From CAZPBN01 sp964584935 (lineage in GTDB: Bacteria; Acidobacteriota; Aminicenantia; Aminicenantales; Aminicenantaceae), in NCBI GenBank assembly GCA_964584935.1, contig CAZPBN010000016.1, positions 1 to 60,546 on the forward strand: 60,546 bases of DNA, written 5' to 3'. Position 1 is the stretch's first letter. The number at the start of each line of letters is the position of its first letter. The notes under the pieces are model-generated. The model was not told the origin of the DNA. It saw only the letters and a list, made by a program, of their open reading frames with translations, and made no database searches. The position numbers were made by a program, and so were the translations under genes. Of this stretch, positions 16,158-24,056 are shown piece after piece.

Positions 16158-17315
16158 TTATACCACTTTTTTCCCGGATTCCGATTCAATTTGAAGTCTA
16201 ATCTTTCGTATATTACTCTCCGTTCCACAATTTGGGCATTTAAATATATCATTATTAATAGGATACGGAAATCGATTATTTTTTAAAGGAATTCCTTTTT
16301 TTAAATTTGCCTGAATCAAAGATTTTTTCTTGCATTTCGGACATTCAAAATTGATTTCTGCGAGTTCATCTTGCTCACTTTTTTTCGGCTTTCGTCCTGG
16401 CGATACAGCAAATCTATAAATCTGGGACCCTATAGTCTCGAATATCTTATAAATGTTCGTCTCGAAACTCATCCTTAACAACGTATAGTATCTTAGAATC
16501 GCTTCATTTAACTCTTTTTGGACATTAAAATTAGTAATTTTTAAGCGCAATTTTTTAAAATCTTCAATTTTTATTGAACGGCCATGTGTTAACCACTTAG
16601 ACTGTTGACATAGAATTGCCGCAATTTCATTTGCTCGTTTCTTTTTTTCTTTATCTGTTACTTGCTCACCAGTACTGCTGTGTGTATCCCAATATTTAAA
16701 TTTATACCGGCTTAACCAATCTGCCACTAGCTTTTTTGAAAAATTTTGTGCATTTTCACAATGTTGAATTTCTCCGGGAGATATATTCTGCAATATTGGA
16801 ATATAGGCAGGGTTTAATTTGCCAGTTTTAATGACCTCTTCTTTGATTTTATTTAAACCTTCAAGAAATGCTTCGGCTGAAAACCGTTTATTGTTTGCGA
16901 TGATTTGAGCATCAATCGGACCAAGTGCAGAGATTGAACCCATCAATATCTCATCTCCCGCCATTGCAAAAATTGTTCCTGCACTTTTGGCATATCCAGG
17001 AATAATTATTCCAACTTTTTTATATTTATCTCTAACCAGCTTAACCAAGTCTTCAACTACTTCCGCAAATCCCCCTGGAGTTTCAAGTATTATATCAATA
17101 CTCTCACCCCTCAAGTTATCCAGTTGATCTTTAAACGGTAATATATCTGAATAATCAATTGAGATATTTGCATTTGCTTTTGTTAAGTCACTAGCATAAA
17201 CAAGAATGTCACGGTTGTCTCTAATATCGGATATCCTCTTAAGCTGTTTTTTTCTTTCTTTAGTAATCTGAGCAAAATCTAGATGTTTGTCTAAATATTC
17301 CGAATAAAATCCCAT
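16158..17315 (-). CDS. SDH-family Clp-fold serine protease with zinc ribbon
   Basis: 385 aa, cytoplasmic (no signal peptide). Residues about 35-190 form a ClpP/crotonase-like fold: ILVYASDL, DIILETPGGFAEVVEDLV (oxyanion glycines), IIIPGYAKSAGTIFAMAGDEI with the nucleophile S111, and LGPIDAQI. This is the SDH/SppA-related family (PF01972 type). A helical middle region follows, and the C-terminus has two CxxC pairs (CPKCKKK and CPNCGTE) forming a zinc ribbon. The promoter in repeat copy 2 (17560-17587) points at it. It sits with a coiled-coil partner inside an island of toxin-antitoxin and IS debris, so a role in stress or phage response is conceivable but unproven. Confidence 0.8.
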   Translation of the reverse strand: MGFYSEYLDKHLDFAQITKERKKQLKRISDIRDNRDILVYASDLTKANANISIDYSDILPFKDQLDNLRGESIDIILETPGGFAEVVEDLVKLVRDKYKKVGIIIPGYAKSAGTIFAMAGDEILMGSISALGPIDAQIIANNKRFSAEAFLEGLNKIKEEVIKTGKLNPAYIPILQNISPGEIQHCENAQNFSKKLVADWLSRYKFKYWDTHSSTGEQVTDKEKKKRANEIAAILCQQSKWLTHGRSIKIEDFKKLRLKITNFNVQKELNEAILRYYTLLRMSFETNIYKIFETIGSQIYRFAVSPGRKPKKSEQDELAEINFECPKCKKKSLIQANLKKGIPLKNNRFPYPINNDIFKCPNCGTESNIRKIRLQIESESGKKVV

Positions 17316-17461
17316 AACAATCCCAAAACGAGTTTACTAAGTTTATTTGAAGAAATCAATTTTTCCTAATCTCCTCTTAAGTAGATTTCCATAAAGCAAT
17401 TTCCACGAAAACTCTATTAATAATAAACGGAATAGAAAAGTAAAATATCTCAATTCATTTC

Positions 17462-17554
17462 CTAGGAATATAAAAATTGATAGAAAATTGCTTTTTTGGT
17501 CTTATGCGATTTTGACTCATTTTTTCTCATTTCAGGCCCTTTCGACTTCTGCAT
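17462..17554 (-). CDS. Short repeat-borne peptide, NESKS type (22-30 aa)
   Basis: ATG at 17554 gives MQKSKGPEMRKNESKSHK and a hydrophobic tail (AIFYQFLYS). An inner ATG at 17530 is preceded by GAAAGGG at a good distance and may be the true start, since the outer ATG lies only five bases after the -10 box. The frame and core match copies 1, 3 and 4. Confidence 0.4.
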   Translation of the reverse strand: MQKSKGPEMRKNESKSHKTKKAIFYQFLYS

Positions 17555-17587
17555 TAAAAATATTACAGGAAAACAGTATCTTGTCAA
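17462..17587 (-). repeat. Promoter-bearing dispersed repeat, copy 2
   Basis: Minus strand: TTGACA (17582-17587), 16-base spacer, TAATAT (17560-17565), then a short reading frame. Resembles copy 1 over about 100 bases, and the similarity continues upstream of the promoter to about 17735, including the tail of the gene at 17688-17813. The promoter lies about 245 bases upstream of the Clp-fold protease gene and in the same direction. Confidence 0.7.
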
Positions 17588-17687
17588 GAATAAACTCAAA
17601 AGAATAAAGCAAGGAAAATAGAATATCAGTAAAATTGACATGATAATGGGGATAAAGAATAGATTTCAAACTCATAGAGTTTCGTTA

Positions 17688-17813
17688 TTAATATTGAACT
17701 CTTTCTTCAGCTGCTACAGCAAGCTGAGGAAAGAATGGAATATCTATAAAAGTCTGGCAGGAACCAAAAAGCAGCAGGATTCCCATCAAGACTGTGAACA
17801 CTCTTGTTTTCAT
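17688..17813 (-). CDS. 41-aa lipoprotein
   Basis: ATG at 17813 with GTGAGG upstream. MKTRVFTVLMGILLLFGSC is a near-perfect lipoprotein signal with lipobox L-F-G-S-C ending at residue 19. The mature part is only 23 residues (QTFIDIPFFPQLAVAAEERV and QY). The QLAVAAEER part recurs at the end of the remnant at 2704-2880. Entericidin-sized lipoproteins exist in many Gram-negatives, but no specific family is recognised. Confidence 0.6.
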   Translation of the reverse strand: MKTRVFTVLMGILLLFGSCQTFIDIPFFPQLAVAAEERVQY

Positions 17814-17935
17814 GATGGTCCTCACTTCTTTATCTATAAAACACAAGTCTTAAGATTGAATAGATTTCAACGGTCTTTTGTTTCTCTTCTATTCTACATA
17901 AAAAATAATGAAATGCTAAAAATTCTTTAAGATCA

Positions 17936-17962
17936 TTGACATTCTCAAATAAAATGTTACTA
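17936..17962 (+). promoter_or_regulatory. Promoter of the TonB-ECF operon
   Basis: TTGACA (17936-17941), a 16-base spacer and TACTAT (17958-17963, with the alternative TATATT overlapping). No cobalamin-riboswitch B12 box or other recognisable riboswitch lies between it and the gene at 17994. Confidence 0.5.
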
Positions 17963-17993
17963 TATTTAAAATAATAACACCAAGGAGGCTGAA

Positions 17994-19856
17994 ATGACCA
18001 TCTGGAATAAAACACTCAGCTTGAGTTTGATCTTCATGTTTTTTCTCATACCCAGTCCTAATTTTGGAGAAGAAAACAAAAAAACTGACGAGGAAAAAAA
18101 AGAAAAAGAATCCATTTTTCATCCTCATGAAAAAGTACTGGTCACCGCCACCATGACCCGGCAGATGATCAAAGACTGTTCGGCTTCAGTGAATGTCATT
18201 GATATGGATGATATCCAGGCCTTACCTGGAGTCAACAATGCCATGAATCTGTTGAACACCCAGCAGGGTATTTTTACCCGGCAGACAGGCGCTTTTGGCA
18301 GAGCTGATGTGGATATTAGAGGGATCGGGCAGAGGGGACGCCGCATCGCGGTTTTGGTGGACGGGCGGCCTGAAAAAATGGGCTTGTTCGGATGCACCAT
18401 TACCCATGCTTTCCCTTTAGACAATGTGGAGCGGATCGAAGTGGTGAAAGGACCTTCCTCTGTGCTGTATGGTTCTGAGGCAGTGGGCGGAGTGGTTAAT
18501 ATTCTCACTCATATGCCCGAGAAAAAGTTTGAAACAGATTTCACAGGTTCTTATGGAAGCTACAACACCCAGAAGTACAATTTTCGCCATGGTGGAAACC
18601 TCAATAAATTCAGCTATTTTTTGACCCTGGATCGAAGGAGCAGTGACGGTCATAGAGAAAATTCAGGGTATAAGGGAAACGCCCTGACCGGAAAAATCCA
18701 ATACAAGTGGACTGAAGACCTACTCTCCAGCTTTCAAGTTAAGTATTTTGACGGACGGAAATATGAAGCAGGCCCTGTTGACCATCCTCTTTCTGATTTC
18801 TGGAACGATTATCAAAGAGGAGCTGCTGACTTCAGCCTAAGAAAAAACACTCCTCAGAATGAAATATTTGCCAAACTCTACACTAATTTCGGGCATCACC
18901 AGTTTTCTGACGGCTGGCATTCCAGGGATTTTGTCAACGGAGGAGTGATCCGGTACACCAACAAACAAATAGCCCGCAACGAACTCACCATTGGGGGAGA
19001 TTTCCGCTTCTTGGGGGGAAAAAGCTATAATTTTCCCCAAGGAGAATGGCAGAAAAATGAACAGGCGATCTTTTTCCATGACCAATATGTGCTCTGGAAA
19101 AAATGGATTCTGTCAACCGGTCTCAGACTTCACCGTGATTCTTTATACGGACTTCAGCTTTCTCCTCAATGGGGAATGGTGTATCAAATAAATGACGGTC
19201 TTTCTCTTAAAGGCAACATCAGTAAAGGATTCCGCTCGCCCCAATTGAATGAACTCTTTATGTTTCCTGCAGCTAACCCTGACCTTAAACCAGAGATCAT
19301 GTGGAACTATGAACTGGGATTTAAAAAAAATCTTTTTTCCTGGCTTGTGTTAGACGGCACTTATTTTCATATGAAAGGATCAAACTTTATCGAGACTCAG
19401 CCTAATGATTCCCCTCCCCCTCTCTTTCAATTCAAGAACGCAGGAGAATTTGCTTTTAACGGCGCAGAAGCTGCTCTCAGGGCCAGTATAAACCAAAATC
19501 TATTCTTCAACCTTTTCTATACTTATCTGGATACTGGAGAAAAAACCAAAGGAAGGCCCGGCCATAAAATTGACCTTTTTCTGCGCTGGACTGAATCCTC
19601 TTATTTTGTATCCCTGCAGGGCCAGTATGTCACAGATTATTTTGCGGGCAACTTTTCCACCCGATCGCTTCCCAGTTATTTCCTTCTCAACATCAGAATG
19701 AGCCTGAACCTCTCTAAAAAAATAAAAATATTTCTGGATATCAACAATCTATTCAACCAGGACTACAACATCTTTGTTGAGCTGCCTGGAATCGCCTCCG
19801 GAATCTATCCTATGCCTGGACGAAATTTTAATCTCGGAATCAAAATAATCCCATGA
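17994..19856 (+). CDS. TonB-dependent outer-membrane receptor
   Basis: 620 aa. Signal peptide (LSLSLIFMFFLIPSPNFG), then a TonB-box-like region and plug domain: VLVTATMTRQMIKDC, QQGIFTRQTGAFGRADVDIRGI, VERIEVVKGPSSVLYGSEAVGGVVNILT. A 22-strand-type barrel follows and ends with the LFNQDYNIFVELPG, YPMPGRNFNLGIKIIP C-terminal TonB-receptor motif. It imports a scarce ligand across the outer membrane. AAGGAGG precedes the ATG. It overlaps the ECF S-component gene by four bases, so receptor and ECF transporter form one uptake route; the shape resembles BtuB/siderophore receptors. Confidence 0.93.
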   Translation: MTIWNKTLSLSLIFMFFLIPSPNFGEENKKTDEEKKEKESIFHPHEKVLVTATMTRQMIKDCSASVNVIDMDDIQALPGVNNAMNLLNTQQGIFTRQTGAFGRADVDIRGIGQRGRRIAVLVDGRPEKMGLFGCTITHAFPLDNVERIEVVKGPSSVLYGSEAVGGVVNILTHMPEKKFETDFTGSYGSYNTQKYNFRHGGNLNKFSYFLTLDRRSSDGHRENSGYKGNALTGKIQYKWTEDLLSSFQVKYFDGRKYEAGPVDHPLSDFWNDYQRGAADFSLRKNTPQNEIFAKLYTNFGHHQFSDGWHSRDFVNGGVIRYTNKQIARNELTIGGDFRFLGGKSYNFPQGEWQKNEQAIFFHDQYVLWKKWILSTGLRLHRDSLYGLQLSPQWGMVYQINDGLSLKGNISKGFRSPQLNELFMFPAANPDLKPEIMWNYELGFKKNLFSWLVLDGTYFHMKGSNFIETQPNDSPPPLFQFKNAGEFAFNGAEAALRASINQNLFFNLFYTYLDTGEKTKGRPGHKIDLFLRWTESSYFVSLQGQYVTDYFAGNFSTRSLPSYFLLNIRMSLNLSKKIKIFLDINNLFNQDYNIFVELPGIASGIYPMPGRNFNLGIKIIP

Positions 19857-20374
19857 GTTATCAAGGAAAAGATGTGGTGCTGGGCGGACTTTTCTTAGCC
19901 CTGGCCTTGGTTATTCCCATTCTTTTTCATGCGGTGGGCTTGGGAAGTGCCTTTCTTCCCATGTTTTTTCCCATCATTGCCGCCGGATTTCTCATAGCTC
20001 CCGTGGCTGCTTTGACCGTGGGCATTATATCCCCTCTTCTCTCCGCTCTTTTAACCGGTATGCCTCCTTTTTTTCCTCCCATTGCCTTTATCATGATGGC
20101 TGAAGGACTGGTTTTAGCAGGAATTCCCTCTCTTCTTCATCAGAAATACAGAATCAATATCTACTTGACTCTAGTCACAACTCTTATTGCAGACAGGATG
20201 GTGCTATTTCTAGCTGTAGTGGGGATTTCAAAATGGCTGGAGCTGCCTGAAAACATACTGGGATGGGCCTCCCTTATTAGAGGCCTTCCTGGTATCGCGC
20301 TCATTATTCTGTTCATTCCTCCCCTCATCAAAAAAATAAGCCGCCGGATGTCCTTTATATCCCTTATGGAGTGA
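19853..20374 (+). CDS. ECF transporter substrate-binding (S) component
   Basis: 173 aa with about five or six transmembrane helices. The N-terminus (VVLGGLFLALALVIPILFHAVG) with small residues and the following LGSAFLPMFFPIIAAGF, PLLSALLTGMPP and AIRGLPG-like pattern fit membrane S components of energy-coupling-factor transporters. It overlaps the receptor gene upstream and lies in one operon with T and ATPase genes. The substrate is not decided by sequence; corrinoid, heme or another tetrapyrrole, or a metal chelate is the most reasonable expectation given the TonB receptor. Confidence 0.8.
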   Translation: MSYQGKDVVLGGLFLALALVIPILFHAVGLGSAFLPMFFPIIAAGFLIAPVAALTVGIISPLLSALLTGMPPFFPPIAFIMMAEGLVLAGIPSLLHQKYRINIYLTLVTTLIADRMVLFLAVVGISKWLELPENILGWASLIRGLPGIALIILFIPPLIKKISRRMSFISLME

Positions 20375-20380
20375 ACTCAA

Positions 20381-20974
20381 ATGGACCGAAAAACATTTTT
20401 CAATAACGCAGCTCAGAACTGGGAGAAAGAGCATCAGCGCGAAAAAGAAAGATCCAAACTCGGAAAGTTGTTTCCCTATCTTCCTGTTAAAAAGGGAGAT
20501 AGGGTTCTGGATGCCGGCTGCGGCACAGGAAGGCTTATCCCTTTTATAAAAAAAGCAGCCGGCTGTGAAGGACAAATCGTGGAAATGGACTTTGCTCAAA
20601 AAATGCTGCGCCTCGCTAAGGAAAAACATTCAACTCCCAATATAAATTTTGTCCAGTCCGATGCTCAGCAGGTCCCGTTCCGGGAAAAATCATTTGATGT
20701 GGTGATCTGTTTTGCGCTTCTCCCCCATATCCCGAATAAACAGAGAGCTCTCAAAGAATTCAAAACCATACTGAAACCAAAGGGTTCCCTTTTTATCGCC
20801 CACACCATGAGCCGGGAAGAGCTTAATTCTTTCCATAAAAAAGTTAAAGGACCTGTGACTCAGGACCTGCTTCCAGGTCAAAAAGAAATGAAAACACTGC
20901 TCTTTAAAGCAGGTTTTCAAAGTCCTTCTATCACTAACAAACCGTCTCTTTATATAGCCATGGGAAAAGCATGA
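20381..20974 (+). CDS. Class I SAM-dependent methyltransferase inside the ECF operon
   Basis: 197 aa. VLDAGCGTGRLIPFI is SAM motif I, VEMDFAQKMLRLAKEK motif II, FVQSDAQQVPFREKSFDVVICF motif III, followed by LKPKGSLFIAHTMSREELN. It belongs to the UbiE/MT11-like group with no clear substrate. It starts 6 bases after the S-component gene and overlaps the T-component gene by four, so it is an integral operon member. A role in modifying the imported ligand is likely. Confidence 0.85.
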   Translation: MDRKTFFNNAAQNWEKEHQREKERSKLGKLFPYLPVKKGDRVLDAGCGTGRLIPFIKKAAGCEGQIVEMDFAQKMLRLAKEKHSTPNINFVQSDAQQVPFREKSFDVVICFALLPHIPNKQRALKEFKTILKPKGSLFIAHTMSREELNSFHKKVKGPVTQDLLPGQKEMKTLLFKAGFQSPSITNKPSLYIAMGKA

Positions 20975-21699
20975 ATCTGATTCAATCTGATAAAAAGGAT
21001 CCTGACGCCTCATCTTATCTAAATCTGGATCCTCGCATAAAAATCATCTCCATGATGGTGTTTATCGTGATCATCAGCCTGACTCCTTCCCCGTCTTATC
21101 TCAAATTCATGCTTTATTTTTGTGCCCTCATCGTTCTTTTTGTGCTGTCTGGAATCGTCTTGAAAAAGCTTTTCTCCAGATTGATTTTCCTGATTCCCCT
21201 TCTTGGTTTTTTGGGAGTGTCTGTTTTCGTTTTTGGAAGTCAGAGCCCTGCAGAAAAAATAAATATCCTATGGAACCTTACCGTTAAATCCACACTCATC
21301 TTTCTCTGCATTGGATTTTTGGTCCTTTCAACTCAATTTTTTCATTTGATCAAAGGATTTGAACTTTTAAAAACACCGGCTGTGGTGATATCAATCATGA
21401 CTTTTGCCCATAGATATATCTCTCTCTTTTCTGATGAAGCTGAACGGATGAGAAGGGCCAAAAAATCAAGAACTTATAAAAAACAAAAACCTGTGGATAA
21501 AATCAAAACACTGGTTTCGCTGGTTTCTCAACTGTTTTTAAGAGCGTTCAAGAGAACAGAAAATATATACGCAGCCATGCTTTCAAGAGGATTTGACAGA
21601 AAAATTGAAACATTGAGTCTTTTTAAAACCCGAAAAAAAGACTGGATCTTTCTTTCCCTTTTTACACTCTATGTTGTTTCCGTGGGGGGTTTGTTATGA
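20971..21699 (+). CDS. ECF transporter transmembrane (T) component
   Basis: 242 aa. After YLNLDPRIKIISMMVFIVIIS, multiple hydrophobic helices and the long cytoplasmic coupling helices with A-R-G motifs (AERMRRAKKSRT, and AAMLSRGFD) are diagnostic for the CbiQ/EcfT family. It couples the ATPase to the S component in the inner membrane. Overlaps of four bases at both ends show tight translational coupling. Confidence 0.9.
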   Translation: MNLIQSDKKDPDASSYLNLDPRIKIISMMVFIVIISLTPSPSYLKFMLYFCALIVLFVLSGIVLKKLFSRLIFLIPLLGFLGVSVFVFGSQSPAEKINILWNLTVKSTLIFLCIGFLVLSTQFFHLIKGFELLKTPAVVISIMTFAHRYISLFSDEAERMRRAKKSRTYKKQKPVDKIKTLVSLVSQLFLRAFKRTENIYAAMLSRGFDRKIETLSLFKTRKKDWIFLSLFTLYVVSVGGLL

Positions 21700-22424
21700 A
21701 AAAAACAGCGGCCCGGGTTATTGATCTGAATTTTTCTTATCCGGATGAGCCTGAAATTCTGAAAAACATTAATTTCTCTCTAAAACAAGGGGAAACTCTA
21801 GGGATCATAGGTCCGAATGGAGCCGGAAAATCCACTCTGCTTCTTCACCTGAACGGAGTCTTGAAACAGGACGGATCGGTTCAAATTTTTGGGGAACCCA
21901 TCAAAAAACAGAACATCAGAAACATCCGGAAAAAAGTGGGGATGGTGTTTCAAGATCCCAATGACCAGTTATTTATGCCCACGGTTTTTGATGATGTGGC
22001 GTTCGGGCCTCTGAATCTGGGAATAGACAGAGATCAAATCACCATAAAAGTGAAAGACATCCTTAAGCAATTGGGACTTTCAGAACTCGAAGAGAAAAAC
22101 CCGTTCCATCTGAGTTTAGGAGAAAGAAAAAAAGTTTCCCTGGCTACAGTGCTGGTTCTGAAACCTCAGATACTGGTTCTGGATGAACCCACCGCTAATC
22201 TGGATCCGGGATCTAAGAAATCATTTATCAACACTCTCAAAAATATCCCCTTTACTAAAATCATCGCTTCTCATGACATGGACTCCATTTATGACCTCTG
22301 CAGCCAGGTTCTATTGATGAATGAAGGAAAAATCATAGCCCAAGGAAAGACAGAGCAAATACTCCGGGATAAAGAGCTTTTAGAAGCCAACAGCCTGGAA
22401 CTCCCCTCCTCCCTCCGCTCCTGA
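21696..22424 (+). CDS. ECF transporter ATPase (A) component
   Basis: 242 aa with a complete ABC set: Walker A GPNGAGKS, Q loop FQDPNDQLFMPTVFDDVAFG (the ECF-typical Q-loop/H-motif text), signature LSLGERKKV, Walker B ILVLDEPTANLDP and switch histidine SHDMDS. Only one ATPase gene is present, so the pump is probably a homodimer. It is the last gene of the operon that begins at 17994. Confidence 0.93.
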   Translation: MKKTAARVIDLNFSYPDEPEILKNINFSLKQGETLGIIGPNGAGKSTLLLHLNGVLKQDGSVQIFGEPIKKQNIRNIRKKVGMVFQDPNDQLFMPTVFDDVAFGPLNLGIDRDQITIKVKDILKQLGLSELEEKNPFHLSLGERKKVSLATVLVLKPQILVLDEPTANLDPGSKKSFINTLKNIPFTKIIASHDMDSIYDLCSQVLLMNEGKIIAQGKTEQILRDKELLEANSLELPSSLRS

Positions 22425-22439
22425 TAGCATGGAAACCCA

Positions 22440-22690
22440 AGCCGGCTGCTTAGGCCTCATGAAATTTAGATACAGCTGAAGCGACATTGAAGGTTTAGCC
22501 TTCTGATGAGCTTTTTCGAGGGTATCCGGCGAAGCCGGACGTTGAGTATCTCTGACCCACGGACGGGGGGGAGTTACGGAAACGCCGAGAAAAACGAAGA
22601 AGAATGGCGTTAAAAATCTGAACGGAGCACAATCTGAATCTAAATTTCTTATATTTCTTCTTTAAAAGAATCTCCTCAAAAAACTTCAAG
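22440..22690. other. G+C-richer structured intergenic element
   Basis: About 250 bases without a convincing gene but with several stems: GAAGG/CCTTC near 22490, CCGGC-GAA-GCCGG at 22526-22538, and AACGCC (22581-22586) with GGCGTT (22606-22611). A poly-G tract (GGACGGGGGGGAG) lies between them. Base composition is clearly richer in G+C than its neighbours. It could be the operon terminator region, a structured RNA or a repeat element. Minus-strand translation gives a low-quality 64-codon frame that I do not accept as a gene. Confidence 0.45.
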
Positions 22691-22704
22691 GCCTCGGAAA
22701 TGAA

Positions 22705-22733
22705 TTGACATTAATTATATCTGATGGTAAAAA
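22705..22733 (+). promoter_or_regulatory. Promoter for the beta-propeller gene
   Basis: TTGACA (22705-22710), 17-base spacer, TAAAAA (22728-22733), about 43 bases before the start codon. Confidence 0.45.
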
Positions 22734-22775
22734 TAGCATACCAAATCCCATGAAAGCAAAATCAAGGAGTATTCT

Positions 22776-23951
22776 ATGTCTCGGTTCAAAGAGTTGGAAG
22801 AAAAATTAATCAAAAACTGGCTGGTTTATCCAGGCTTTGATTTAGAACTGGCAGCCACTGGATTGGATTTGCCGGTCAACATTGCTTTTATTCCTACCCC
22901 ACACAAGGATTCCAAATCTCCCTTTTTTTATATAACCGAACTTTATGGTCAGGTCAAAGTAGTGACTCAAGAGGGAACAGTGCATACCTATGCCGAAGGA
23001 CTGTTGAATTATAAACCGACTCCGGAAATTCCAGGCCATGGGGAATCAGGACTTACCGGAATTTGTGTGGATTCATCCACTGGAAATTTATTTTTATCTA
23101 TGCTTTATAAAAAAAAAGATCAAATGAAGGGCAAGGTGATAAATACTTCCAGTAAGAACGGTCTTAAAATGGATTCCATGCAAGTGGTGATTGATAATAT
23201 CCCCTCCACTACTCGGGCTCATCAGATACAGGCTGTGACTATTGGATTTGACAGAAAGCTCTATGTGAATGTGGCGGACGGAGGACAATGGAAAAAGTCC
23301 CAGGATGATAAGGACTTAAGAGGGAAAGTCCTTCGAATGGAGTTAGACGGCTCCATTCCGTGGGATAACCCCAATCCGGATAGTTATGTCTATGCCAAAG
23401 GTTTTCGCAATCCGTTTGGTGCCACTTGGCGCCAAAGTGATCAATGCTTGTACATCGCAGGGAACGGACCGGATGTGGATGACCGACTCGCCAAAGTCGA
23501 ACCTCTCAAAAACTATGGATGGCCGGGAACCATGCGGAAGAATTCCTTTTTCTGGTGGCATTACACTCAAGCACCCACAGCTTTGGATTTTATGCAAAAG
23601 GGTCAGTTTCCACCTCAGTTTAATGACCATCTGTTTGTGGCTTTGTTTGGTGAAGCTTATGCCGAGGGTCCTGGTGTCAAAGGGAAAAAAATTGTTAAGA
23701 TCCAGTTGAATGATGATTCAACCGCAGTCAAATCCTATGATGATTTTGTGGTTTATAGAGGAAAGGGAGCAGCCAGTCCCTGCGGCTTGGCTTTTGGCCC
23801 GGATGGTCTCTATTTCACAGATCTTCATGGAGACCAGGTGGATGGAAAGAAAACAGGTGGTAATGTGTACCGAGTCAAACCAAACAAAGAAGTTTTAGAA
23901 GAAATGAAGGGTCATTCGGATCAATACGGGGAAATTTGGTCTAAGCCCTAA
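22776..23951 (+). CDS. Glucose/sorbosone dehydrogenase-like beta-propeller protein
   Basis: 391 aa, AGGAG before the ATG. GSDH-type six-bladed propeller: LDLPVNIAFIP, ITELYGQVKVV, GHGESGLTGICVD, then DLRGKVLRMELDGSIPWDNPNP, YAKGFRNPFGATW, EPLKNYGWPG and SPCGLAFGPDGLYFTDLHG. These are the soluble PQQ/aldose sugar dehydrogenase hallmarks. There is no signal peptide, unlike most relatives, so the protein seems cytoplasmic, and whether it uses PQQ is open because no PQQ biosynthesis gene is in the window. It stands alone between the ECF operon and the ferritin-like gene. Confidence 0.82.
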   Translation: MSRFKELEEKLIKNWLVYPGFDLELAATGLDLPVNIAFIPTPHKDSKSPFFYITELYGQVKVVTQEGTVHTYAEGLLNYKPTPEIPGHGESGLTGICVDSSTGNLFLSMLYKKKDQMKGKVINTSSKNGLKMDSMQVVIDNIPSTTRAHQIQAVTIGFDRKLYVNVADGGQWKKSQDDKDLRGKVLRMELDGSIPWDNPNPDSYVYAKGFRNPFGATWRQSDQCLYIAGNGPDVDDRLAKVEPLKNYGWPGTMRKNSFFWWHYTQAPTALDFMQKGQFPPQFNDHLFVALFGEAYAEGPGVKGKKIVKIQLNDDSTAVKSYDDFVVYRGKGAASPCGLAFGPDGLYFTDLHGDQVDGKKTGGNVYRVKPNKEVLEEMKGHSDQYGEIWSKP

Positions 23952-24056
23952 GTGATATTATCTCTGAAAACATAATAGAAAAAGTATAGATGACTTTTGA
24001 AATTTGTAAAAAGAGTCAAAACCTATAAAATAAATTATTAGTACGGAGGCAACGAA

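Noticed and set aside
17814..17993. A B12 or other riboswitch before the TonB-ECF operon.
   Set aside because: No B12 box or comparable conserved element could be seen; only a promoter is supported.
22495..22689. A 64-codon minus-strand frame in the structured gap.
   Set aside because: No ribosome site or recognised family; text looks like translation of a structured DNA element.
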